DNA of 7,915 nt from Clostridiales bacterium (GTDB lineage: Bacteria > Bacillota > Clostridia > Christensenellales > CAG-138). The notes beneath the pieces are model-generated. The model saw nothing but the letters and a program-made list of their open reading frames with translations. It searched no databases and was not told where the DNA came from. The stretch is taken from positions 1-7,915 of the forward strand of contig JAISXK010000129.1 in the NCBI GenBank assembly GCA_031270585.1. The letters are read 5' to 3'. Below, in pieces: positions 1 to 6,323 of the stretch (position 1 is its first letter; the number at the start of each line of letters is the position of its first letter). The translations under genes were made by a program, and so were the position numbers.

Positions 1-20
1 GCGCGCGCGGGTATTATAGT

Positions 21-50
21 ATATAAGCTGATATAAGCTGCGGCTTATAT
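21..50. promoter_or_regulatory. Candidate operator: duplicated 10-mer plus inverted repeat upstream of the metal ATPase
   Basis: The 10-mer ATATAAGCTG occurs twice head to tail (21-30 and 31-40) and is followed by CGGCTTATAT (41-50). The arms ATATAAGC (31-38) and GCTTATAT (43-50) are perfect inverted repeats around TGCG; the first copy (21-28) could pair with the same right arm. The stretch is AT-rich in otherwise GC-rich DNA and lies about 57 bp before the ATPase start. TATTAT (12-17) or TATAGT (15-20) could be a -10 element, which would put the repeats at or just after the transcription start, but no -35 is visible in the few bases before it. A metal-sensor binding site (ArsR/SmtB or MerR type) is an inference from position; the sequence does not match an operator I recognise. 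A weak RNA hairpin is the alternative. Confidence 0.35.
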
Positions 51-88
51 GTTTATACAGTTGTTATTTGAAGATGTTAACAGGCGAG

Positions 89-97
89 AAGGAGGAG
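89..97 (+). promoter_or_regulatory. Strong ribosome binding site that decides the ATPase start
   Basis: AAGGAGGAG is nearly a full complement of the 16S 3' end and lies 9 nt before the ATG at 107. The upstream in-frame starts (TTG 68, ATG 74) have no comparable site. Confidence 0.8.
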
Positions 98-106
98 AAC
101 ACTGAT

Positions 107-2236
107 ATGGAAAGCGTACCCCATTATTGTGAAATTTGCAAAAAGACCCACGTACCCGATGGTCGCCACGACCACCATGGTACCCATGATCGCTACGTCC
201 ACCACGAGGGGGCGGCCCTGACGGGCGCCTCCGCGAATGAAAGCTGCAATGAAGGTGCCGGCGGTTGCGCACGAAAGGCGGGCATTCAGGAAGACGACGA
301 GGGTGGCGACAGTTGCGATGATCCACAGCCACCCCCCGCGCGCGGGGCGGGCGGCTGTGGTTGTTGCGGGAATGAAGAGCCCGCAACCGATTTTAGCAAG
401 CCAAAGACATGGCTGCCCATCATCATAGGCGCGGCTATTTTGGGCGTTGGGCTTTTGTTTTCGGGCGCACTGCGCGTAGCCTGTTTTTTTGTGGCCTATG
501 TGTTGCTGGGCGGATCGGTGTTAAAGCAGGCGTGGCTTGATATGAAGGGCGGGCACGTGTTTGGCGAAAGCTTATTGATGGGCATCGCCACGCTGGGCGC
601 GTTTGCCATAGGCGAATATACCGAAGCCGTGGGTGTTATGCTCTTTTACCGCATAGGCGAATATTTTCAAGAACTGGCGGTGGATAAATCCCGTAGATCC
701 ATATCGGAAATTGTCAACCTGAGGCCCGAAACCGCGCAGGTGATGCGCGATGGAGCTTGGGTGCGTATAAACCCCGCCGAAGCGGCTGTTGGCGAAAGCA
801 TGATGGTGGAGCCCGGAGAAAGAATTGCGCTCGACGGCATTGTGCGCGCGGGCGAAAGCCGTATCGATTTTAGCGCGCTTACAGGAGAATCCGTGCCGGT
901 GGGCGTTGGGCCGGGCAAAGAGATTATGGCGGGCGGGGTCAACCAATCAAGCCCGCTTACGGTAGAGATCACGCGCCCGCTGATGGAATCCGCAAGCAGC
1001 CGCGTATTGCGCGCCGTGGAGGACGCGGCACAGGGTAAGCCCAGGCTGGAAAACTTCATCACCCGTTTTTCAAAGATATATACGCCCATCGTTGTAGTGC
1101 TGGCCGTGCTGCTGGCTGTAATACCGCCGCTTGCGGGCCTTGGCGTGTGGAAGGATTGGCTGTACCGGGCGCTGATGTTTCTGGTTATCTCCTGCCCGTG
1201 CGCGTTGGTGCTCAGCGTGCCGCTCACATTCTTTGCGGGGCTGGCGAGGGCTTCCTCTCATGGGGTGCTGTTTAAGGGCGCCAACCGTATGGAGGCATTG
1301 GCAACGGCGCGGGCGGCCGTGCTTGATAAAACCGGCACGCTGACCGAGGGCGTGTTCAACGTGCAGCAGGTGCTGCCGGCAAACAGCTTTAGCGAAAAAG
1401 AACTGCTGGGGATTGCCGCCGCAGCGGAACACCACAGCCCGCACCCCGTGGCCAAAGCCATACGCGACGCGGCGGGCGTGTATACGCCCTGTGAGGATGT
1501 GGAAGAGATCGCGGGCCATGGCGTAAGGGCGACTATGGACGGCAAAGAGGTGCTGGTGGGCAACGCCAAGCTTTTAGCCAGGGCCGGTATCACCCCGCAG
1601 GAGGAGCAGACAGGCACCGTGGCCTATGTGGCGGCGGATGGCGTATACGCGGGTTGCGTTGTCATTGCCGATAAAGTGAAAAGCGATGCGGCGCGGGCCG
1701 TCGCCATGCTCAATAAGGATGTGGGATATACCGCCATATTGACCGGCGACACGAAAGGCCAGGCGCTGGACGTGGCGCGGCAAACCGGTGTGCGGGATTG
1801 CTATTACCAGTTGCTGCCCGAAGAAAAGCTGGCGCATTTACAGGATATCCGCAGCCGCTATGGCCGCGTGATATTCGTAGGCGACGGCATCAACGACGCG
1901 CCCGTGCTGATGGGCGCGGATGTGGGTATTGCTATCGGCGTCAGCGGCGCCGATATGGCGGTGGAGGCGGCGGACGTGGTGCTGCTCAACGAGGAGCTTA
2001 CGGCCATACCCGACGCCGTAGCCATCAGTTGCAGAACCATGCGCATCGCGCGGGAAAATATCATATTCGCGCTGGCGGTGAAGACGCTTGCCATGGTGCT
2101 GGGCACGCTGGGCATTGCCGATATGTGGATGGCGGTGTTCGCGGATGTGGGCACGGCGTTCTTATGCGTGTTGAACGCGTTGCGTCTCTTGGCGCGAAAG
2201 CCCGGTAAAAAGAACGCCGCACCGGCTACGATCTGA
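107..2236 (+). CDS. cadA: Heavy-metal translocating P1B-type ATPase (Zn/Cd/Pb export, CadA/ZntA-like)
   Basis: Membrane pump that uses ATP to export soft divalent metals. From the ATG at 107 the protein is 709 aa, normal for CadA. Motifs seen: TGES actuator loop (T259), CPC metal site in the sixth membrane segment (C363-P364-C365), DKTGT phosphorylation site (D407), HP nucleotide-binding motif (H446-P447), GDGIND hinge (592-597). In the last two membrane segments K659 and D680 (FADVG) match the Lys/Asp pair of Zn/Cd/Pb pumps, so copper or silver is unlikely. Eight membrane segments are expected: four at about 102-200, two at about 325-385, two at about 650-700. The N-terminus has no HMA domain with GMxCxxC; instead it carries a CEIC pair (C8, C11), clustered His at 21-33 and further Cys (47, 54, 70, 84, 86, 87). 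The start at 107 is favoured over an in-frame TTG at 68 or ATG at 74 because AAGGAGGAG lies at 89-97, 9 nt upstream. No regulator gene is in view. Confidence 0.93.
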   Translation: MESVPHYCEICKKTHVPDGRHDHHGTHDRYVHHEGAALTGASANESCNEGAGGCARKAGIQEDDEGGDSCDDPQPPPARGAGGCGCCGNEEPATDFSKPKTWLPIIIGAAILGVGLLFSGALRVACFFVAYVLLGGSVLKQAWLDMKGGHVFGESLLMGIATLGAFAIGEYTEAVGVMLFYRIGEYFQELAVDKSRRSISEIVNLRPETAQVMRDGAWVRINPAEAAVGESMMVEPGERIALDGIVRAGESRIDFSALTGESVPVGVGPGKEIMAGGVNQSSPLTVEITRPLMESASSRVLRAVEDAAQGKPRLENFITRFSKIYTPIVVVLAVLLAVIPPLAGLGVWKDWLYRALMFLVISCPCALVLSVPLTFFAGLARASSHGVLFKGANRMEALATARAAVLDKTGTLTEGVFNVQQVLPANSFSEKELLGIAAAAEHHSPHPVAKAIRDAAGVYTPCEDVEEIAGHGVRATMDGKEVLVGNAKLLARAGITPQEEQTGTVAYVAADGVYAGCVVIADKVKSDAARAVAMLNKDVGYTAILTGDTKGQALDVARQTGVRDCYYQLLPEEKLAHLQDIRSRYGRVIFVGDGINDAPVLMGADVGIAIGVSGADMAVEAADVVLLNEELTAIPDAVAISCRTMRIARENIIFALAVKTLAMVLGTLGIADMWMAVFADVGTAFLCVLNALRLLARKPGKKNAAPATI

Positions 2237-2279
2237 TGTGAAGGGTAAGATTAGCGCACGCGCCTATCGCCATAAAATT

Positions 2280-2314
2280 CATAAAGCCGCCATATATTAC
2301 TGGGCGGCTTTATG
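2280..2314 (+). terminator. Hairpin, probable terminator of the metal ATPase gene
   Basis: The arms CATAAAGCCGCC (2280-2291) and GGCGGCTTTATG (2303-2314) pair perfectly over 12 bp around an 11-nt AT-rich loop. The T-tract is poor: TTT lies inside the right arm, and a T5 run comes only at 2324-2328. It sits 44 nt after the ATPase stop and ahead of a new transcription unit, as expected for a terminator, but the imperfect U-tract may allow read-through. Confidence 0.5.
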
Positions 2315-2321
2315 GTATGAT
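2313..2321 (+). promoter_or_regulatory. Candidate extended -10 promoter for the FHA-SEDS-PBP operon
   Basis: TGGTATGAT fits the extended -10 pattern TGnTATAAT with one mismatch in the hexamer. No good -35 lies 16-18 bp upstream (only AT-rich loop sequence), which is tolerable for extended -10 promoters. Transcription would start near 2328, just past the terminator hairpin, leaving a leader of about 38 nt. Prediction from sequence only. Confidence 0.35.
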
Positions 2322-2336
2322 CGTTTTTAAGAAAAA

Positions 2337-2349
2337 CCCGCTACGCGGG
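2337..2349 (-). terminator. Small GC hairpin flanked by A/T runs, terminator-like on the minus strand
   Basis: CCCGC (2337-2341) and GCGGG (2345-2349) form a 5-bp GC stem with a 3-nt loop. On the + strand there are five A before it (2332-2336) and five A after it (2350-2354). Read on the minus strand this is a short GC stem followed by five T, like a minimal intrinsic terminator facing the ATPase gene. On the + strand it lies 3 nt before the AAGGAG ribosome site and might instead tune translation of the FHA gene. No minus-strand gene is visible, so its role is open. Confidence 0.3.
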
Positions 2350-2365
2350 AAAAAGGAGCGGGAGC

Positions 2366-2839
2366 GTGTACGAAAACGCATACGAAATCGTCGTATTGGC
2401 CATGCGGTATGTGTTTGTGGCGCTCATACTCTATATACTGTTACGGCTGGTGCTGCATTCCATCACGGAATTTCGCGCCGTGCAACAGATCAAAGAGCAG
2501 GTGCGCGGCGTTTCTTCGGGGTATCTGGAGGTGCTGGCCCCGCAGGAGTTGCGCGGCGAAACATTCGTGCTGCGGCGTGAAAATTCCATAGGCCGCAGCA
2601 AGCGCTGCGATATTTTCATACGGCACGAATCGCTCGCGTTGCTGCACGCCTTCATATACGAAAAAAAACAGGGACTTTTTTTGACGGATTATGAAAACCG
2701 CGCGAACGTATATTTAAACGGCGAGCTTGTGAAAAAAGGGGAAGAGCTGCTTTATACAGCCGATGAGCTACAGTTGGGCGATGTAAAGTTAAAGCTGCAC
2801 CTTAACGGCGAGCAGGCGGAGGAAGCGGATGGCCAATAA
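2366..2839 (+). CDS. Membrane-anchored FHA-domain protein, first gene of the SEDS/PBP cell-wall operon
   Basis: A 157-aa protein with one N-terminal membrane segment (about 8-31), a charged linker, and a cytoplasmic FHA fold from about 54 to 147. FHA domains usually read phosphothreonine; in the similar actinobacterial cluster (fhaB-rodA-pbpA) they link Ser/Thr kinases to cell-wall enzymes. Seen: I75-G76-R77-S78 for the GR motif, C81-D82-I83, H94-A95 for the HA motif, and L117-N118-G119 near the end of the core. Odd: A91 stands where the consensus Ser (three before the His) should be, and N111-R112-A113-N114-V115 replaces the usual STNGT, so several phosphopeptide contacts are lost. The start is GTG at 2366, chosen for AAGGAG at 2353-2358 with 7-nt spacing and because the membrane segment follows directly. 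Its 3' end overlaps the SEDS gene by 11 bp, implying translational coupling. FHA assignment is firm; ligand binding is not. Confidence 0.85.
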   Translation: MYENAYEIVVLAMRYVFVALILYILLRLVLHSITEFRAVQQIKEQVRGVSSGYLEVLAPQELRGETFVLRRENSIGRSKRCDIFIRHESLALLHAFIYEKKQGLFLTDYENRANVYLNGELVKKGEELLYTADELQLGDVKLKLHLNGEQAEEADGQ

Positions 2840-4094
2840 AAAAAGTGCGCGCGCCAGATGGAAAAGGGTCAGCGCAGCGGGTCTGCTGACGCTTATCATA
2901 CTCTTTGAGTTAACGGCGTTCGCGCTGCTGGCGTTTCGCGAGAGCACGCCGGATGTTAACGCCTTTATATTGGGAGGCATACTGGTTGTGCTACTGCTGT
3001 TTCAATACCTTACGCTCACATCCATATTCCGCCACCTCGATAGATACATATTGATTATCGCCAACCTGCTTGTGGCGATAGGCCTTATTGTGCAATACCG
3101 CATTGATCCCGAGATCGCGTTTCGCCAGGTTACATGGTTTGCCGTGGGCATGGTGGCGATGTATGTTTGCATATTGCTGATGCGACGGCCCAACTTTTTC
3201 AGGAAACTTACCTTAGTGATAATGATTGCCTGCGCGGGCGTGATGATGGCGCTTTTTGTGCTGGGCAGCGAAAAATACGGCGCCACCAACTGGATTATTA
3301 TAGGCGACAACAGCCTGCAGCCATCAGAGCTTGTGAAGGCGGGAACGGTGTTTATACTGGCGCACTGGCTCGCCAACGCGAAGCGTCTGCGCGGCATATG
3401 GCCGTTACTTTTGTATGTGGTGGCGGTGGTGGGCATGCTGGTGCTGCAAAGGGATCTTGGCGCCGCAGTATTGATCGCGCTGACCGCGCTGATCGTGTTT
3501 TATGTGGCCACGGGCAACAAGGGGCTAACGGTTCTGGGGCTTGGCGCCGGCTGCGCGGGCGCCGTAGCCGGCTATTTTATGTTTGACCACGTGCGCGTGC
3601 GCGTAGCCATATGGAAAAACCCCTGGGCTACATACACCGGCAGCGGTTACCAGATTGCGCAGGGGCTGATGGCGATAGCAAGCGGCGGTGTGTTTGGCAT
3701 GGGGCTTACGCGCGGCTCGCCCAAGCTGATACCCGCCTATCATACGGATTATATATTTGCCGTGATCTGTGAGGAGTTTGGCATCATATTCGGTGTAGCG
3801 GTGATAGCGCTCTACCTGGCGCTGATTGTGCGCGGCGCGCTGGTGGCGCTCAATGCGCCTGATCGCTATACCATGCTGATCGCCTTTGGCTGCACGGTGC
3901 TTATCACGCTGCAAAGCTTTATCATCATTGCAGGCGTTATCAAGCTGATACCGCTTACCGGCATCACCATGCCGTTTGTAAGCTATGGCGGCAGTTCGCT
4001 GTTATCCAGCATGATACTCTTGGGCATATTGGAGGGCGTGGCCATAGCCGGCGGAGAAACGCTGGAAAAATCCCTGCGGGAGATAGAAGTATGA
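2829..4094 (+). CDS. SEDS peptidoglycan glycosyltransferase (FtsW/RodA/SpoVE family)
   Basis: Polytopic membrane enzyme of 421 aa with about ten predicted helices that polymerises glycan strands from lipid II with a cognate class B PBP. Family motifs seen in order: GATNWI (151-156) with QPSE (164-167) and K170; QRDLGAA before a membrane helix; the block QIAQGLMAIASGG followed by GMGL; HTDYIF with D307, aligned with the catalytic Asp of the family; and PLTGI followed by PFVSYGGSS (382-390). The N-terminus is short and basic. The ATG at 2829 has GGAGGA at 2818-2823 and overlaps the FHA gene by 11 bp; the 3' end overlaps the PBP gene by 4 bp (ATGA). The FHA-SEDS-PBP order resembles the actinobacterial fhaB-rodA-pbpA cluster, which favours a RodA-like role, but FtsW (division) or SpoVE (spore cortex) cannot be excluded from sequence alone, so no symbol is given. 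Confidence 0.95.
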   Translation: MANKKSARARWKRVSAAGLLTLIILFELTAFALLAFRESTPDVNAFILGGILVVLLLFQYLTLTSIFRHLDRYILIIANLLVAIGLIVQYRIDPEIAFRQVTWFAVGMVAMYVCILLMRRPNFFRKLTLVIMIACAGVMMALFVLGSEKYGATNWIIIGDNSLQPSELVKAGTVFILAHWLANAKRLRGIWPLLLYVVAVVGMLVLQRDLGAAVLIALTALIVFYVATGNKGLTVLGLGAGCAGAVAGYFMFDHVRVRVAIWKNPWATYTGSGYQIAQGLMAIASGGVFGMGLTRGSPKLIPAYHTDYIFAVICEEFGIIFGVAVIALYLALIVRGALVALNAPDRYTMLIAFGCTVLITLQSFIIIAGVIKLIPLTGITMPFVSYGGSSLLSSMILLGILEGVAIAGGETLEKSLREIEV

Positions 4095-5575
4095 GTATGC
4101 GGCGCAATATCAAAACCATGCTCGTCATATTCGCGGCCATGTTTGTGGTGTTGAGCGTATACCTTTTGTATACGGTGAACGCATACGGCACGCGCTGGTT
4201 CAGCAACCCCTACAATACCCGGCTGGAAAACCAAAAGAACAACATCATCGCGGGGGATATCAAGGATAGAGACGGCACAACGCTTGCCGGTACGAACACT
4301 GCGGGCGACCGCACGTATATCGATGATTCATCCATGCGCAAGGCCACGGCGCACGCGGTGGGTGACAATTATGGTCAAACATTCGGAGCGGAAAACTTCT
4401 TTTCCAAATACCTGCTGGGGTTTGATCAAAGCCTGCTTGAGCGTTTCAGCCGGATGGTTTCCGAAAAGCCGTCGTATGGTTCGGATGTATACCTCACCAT
4501 CAACGCCGAACTGTGCGATTATATCTATGCGCAAATGGGCGATTACAAGGGCGCCGTCGTGGTGATGAACTATAAAACCGGCGAGGTGTACGCGAAGGTA
4601 AGCAAGCCCGCGTTTGACCCAAAGTATGTAGCCGAGTATTTAAGCGGCAAGCGCGCGCTTGCCGGGGGCGCCATGGTAAACCGTGTAACAAGCGGCAGGT
4701 ATACGCCGGGATCGGTGTTTAAAATTGTAACCGCCGTGGCGGCATTGCGCTATATTCCCTATGTGGAGAGCCGCACATTCCAGTGCGGCGGGCCGCTGGC
4801 GTTTGACCGGCAAACCGGTAAATACCTGCCTGCCATAACAATTGATGAGGATGAGCAAACAAAAGCCGGTATCAGCGGCGAGTACCGCGTGCTGCGTGAT
4901 TATAACGGCGATTACCATGGCGAGATCGATTTTGTCACGGCGTTCAATAAATCCTGCAACCATGTGTTCGCCGTGCTCGCGATGGAAATTGGCGCGGACA
5001 GGTTGGCGCGCGTGGCCAAAGAGCTTGGCGTGGGCGATGAGTTTTTGTTTGCCGATATTGTTACCGCCAGCAGCTCTTATGAAAAACCCAACAGCGATGT
5101 GGATCTTGCCTGGAGCGGAATCGGCCAATATACCGATATCATGACGCCGCTGCATATGTGCATGATTGTGGCGGGTATTGCCAACGAAGGCGTGATGATG
5201 GAACCTGAATTATTATGGGATGTAAGAACGACGAGCGGCGTTTCGACGTATACCCGCCGATCCGCTATTTATAAAAAAGCGCTTTCCGTAACGGAGGCTG
5301 CCAAGCTCAAAGCCATGATGCTAAGCGCCGTAAAAAACGGCACCGGCCGCAACGCCGCGATAGCGGGATACGATGTGGGCGGCAAAACCGGCACCGCAGA
5401 GGTTTCGTCGGGCGCCATCAAGCCCAACGCGTGGTTTGTGGGCTTTGTGGATGATCATACGCACCCCATCGCCATATGCGTGGTGCTGGAGCAGGGCGGC
5501 AGCGGCGGCGGCAATGCCGCGCCCGTCGCCGGCAAGGCGCTCAAAAAAGCTATCGATCTCGGCGTGGCAAAATAA
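4091..5575 (+). CDS. pbpA: Class B penicillin-binding protein (peptidoglycan D,D-transpeptidase), SEDS partner
   Basis: A 494-aa bitopic enzyme that crosslinks peptide stems outside the membrane and pairs with the SEDS polymerase encoded just upstream. A short basic tail and one membrane anchor (about 9-28) are followed by the class B pedestal, with NTR near 39 and GDIKDRDG at about 55-62, then the transpeptidase domain. Catalytic motifs: SVFK (nucleophile S208, K211), SCN (S288-C289-N290) and KTG (K432-T433-G434) followed by TAE. Length and the NTR...GDI.DR.G start resemble the actinobacterial PbpA type; there is no PASTA domain. The gene starts inside the end of the SEDS gene (ATGA overlap) with GGGAG at 4078-4082; a second ATG at 4097 is possible. 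The symbol rests on similarity of layout and architecture; a division (FtsI) or sporulation (SpoVD) role is the alternative. It is intact. Confidence 0.92.
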   Translation: MSMRRNIKTMLVIFAAMFVVLSVYLLYTVNAYGTRWFSNPYNTRLENQKNNIIAGDIKDRDGTTLAGTNTAGDRTYIDDSSMRKATAHAVGDNYGQTFGAENFFSKYLLGFDQSLLERFSRMVSEKPSYGSDVYLTINAELCDYIYAQMGDYKGAVVVMNYKTGEVYAKVSKPAFDPKYVAEYLSGKRALAGGAMVNRVTSGRYTPGSVFKIVTAVAALRYIPYVESRTFQCGGPLAFDRQTGKYLPAITIDEDEQTKAGISGEYRVLRDYNGDYHGEIDFVTAFNKSCNHVFAVLAMEIGADRLARVAKELGVGDEFLFADIVTASSSYEKPNSDVDLAWSGIGQYTDIMTPLHMCMIVAGIANEGVMMEPELLWDVRTTSGVSTYTRRSAIYKKALSVTEAAKLKAMMLSAVKNGTGRNAAIAGYDVGGKTGTAEVSSGAIKPNAWFVGFVDDHTHPIAICVVLEQGGSGGGNAAPVAGKALKKAIDLGVAK

Positions 5576-5635
5576 CAGGATACTATCAATCCTCAATCAT
5601 GAAAAGGTAGCTTGCCGGAAGAAAAGTATAAAATT

Positions 5636-5665
5636 GGATAGGTATAACCCCCAAAGGGCATGCTA
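5636..5665 (+). promoter_or_regulatory. Candidate forespore promoter (sigma-G/sigma-F-like) before the DUF2953-gerW-dacF operon
   Basis: GGATA (5636-5640), then exactly 18 bp, then CATGCTA (5659-5665). The sigma-G consensus of Bacillus is about GHATR-N18-CATWHTA; here one base differs in each element. Read as sigma-F, the -10 is GGGCATGCTA (5656-5665) with 15-bp spacing, close to GGNNANANTR. Transcription would start near 5672, about 37 nt before the ATG at 5709. The downstream genes belong to families that are forespore-expressed in B. subtilis (ytfJ, dacF), which supports the call. It is a short motif in a 133-bp gap, so chance cannot be ruled out. Confidence 0.4.
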
Positions 5666-5679
5666 GTGGCGTGCCTTTT
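5653..5679 (+). terminator. Probable rho-independent terminator after the PBP gene
   Basis: AAAGGGCATGC (5653-5663) pairs with GCGTGCCTTTT (5669-5679) over 11 bp with two G-U pairs and a 5-nt loop. The T-rich end (TTTT, then GTGTATTGG) follows the GC core as in intrinsic terminators. It lies 77 nt after the PBP stop and 29 nt before the next start. The candidate forespore -10 sits in the left arm, so only read-through RNA from upstream would carry the complete hairpin. Confidence 0.5.
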
Positions 5680-5708
5680 GTGTATTGGTTTGAGAAGGAG
5701 TATCCGCA

Positions 5709-6323
5709 ATGCCGCTCACAATGCTGCTTGTGCTTTTGGCTGTCCTCGCGCTCATACTCATGTGGCCCGTGCGCGTGGAGTTTGACTTGCGCCTGGATAT
5801 AACGCGCGGCGCGGATGGCAAGCTGCGCCTGCGTTTTTTAAGCGGGCTTTTCGTACTGCGGTATATGCTGGAAATCAATCCGGATCATTTGCGGCGCTTT
5901 ATAGTGTTTTATCGCGAGGGGGAAGATGAAAATGTGGTATATCGCCCAGGGCGGGCGGAGAAGCCGCGAGACGTCGGGTGGCTGACATTGCCCATCAGGC
6001 GGATATGGGGACATGTGCGTGTGAAGAAGCTTTGTATTACCGGCACGCTGGGCATCGGCCATGACGCGTTCCATACGGCCATGCTCGCCGGCGCGGTGGG
6101 GGTGGCGCTGCAAAGCTGCGCGCTCGTGGCGCTGCAAAACGGGAACCCGGCCGTGGCGCGCGTTTACATTGCGCCGGCGTTTAACCAAAGCTGCTTCAGG
6201 ATAAATTTGGAAAGCATAACCGCCGCCAATCCGATACATATTATAACCGCAATTATAATTTATGGAAGAAGAAACAGAAAGGGGAAACGAGCGGCATGGC
6301 GCATCCTATCGAAAACATCATGA
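5709..6323 (+). CDS. DUF2953 family membrane-anchored protein next to gerW (YtfI-like)
   Basis: A 204-aa protein of unknown biochemical function. It begins with a hydrophobic helix (about 4-19) ending at WPVRVEF, followed by a mainly beta-type region with SGLFVLRY (about 45-52), a middle section rich in Trp, Arg and Lys, and a basic C-terminus. These features and the position directly before a GerW/YtfJ gene match the DUF2953 family (B. subtilis ytfI-ytfJ pair); the assignment rests on pattern and context, not a search. The ATG at 5709 has AAGGAG at 5695-5700 with 8-nt spacing. The last 28 bp overlap gerW, and its basic tail is encoded over the gerW ribosome site. It appears to be the first gene of a sporulation unit; a role at the spore membrane is an inference. 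Confidence 0.75.
   Translation: MPLTMLLVLLAVLALILMWPVRVEFDLRLDITRGADGKLRLRFLSGLFVLRYMLEINPDHLRRFIVFYREGEDENVVYRPGRAEKPRDVGWLTLPIRRIWGHVRVKKLCITGTLGIGHDAFHTAMLAGAVGVALQSCALVALQNGNPAVARVYIAPAFNQSCFRINLESITAANPIHIITAIIIYGRRNRKGKRAAWRILSKTS

Noticed and set aside
1..36. Tail of an upstream coding region at the very start
   Set aside because: The first 10 bases are GC-rich and one frame ends with TAA at 34-36, but 12 codons are too few to tell coding from chance.
68..106. Longer ATPase start at TTG 68 or ATG 74
   Set aside because: No ribosome site precedes them, whereas AAGGAGGAG stands 9 nt before the ATG at 107.
667..1227. Minus-strand open frame of 186 codons inside the ATPase gene
   Set aside because: Shadow of the ATPase actuator region; no recognisable domain and no ribosome site or promoter considered convincing.
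3134..3586. Plus-strand open frame of 150 codons inside the SEDS gene
   Set aside because: Out-of-frame shadow; the SEDS motifs run through the whole stretch in the other frame.
5612..5648. Sigma-A promoter (TTGCCG with TATAAC or TGGATA) before DUF2953
   Set aside because: Spacing and hexamers do not fit together: TTGCCG has no good -10 at 16-18 bp, and TATAAC has no -35 at the right distance.
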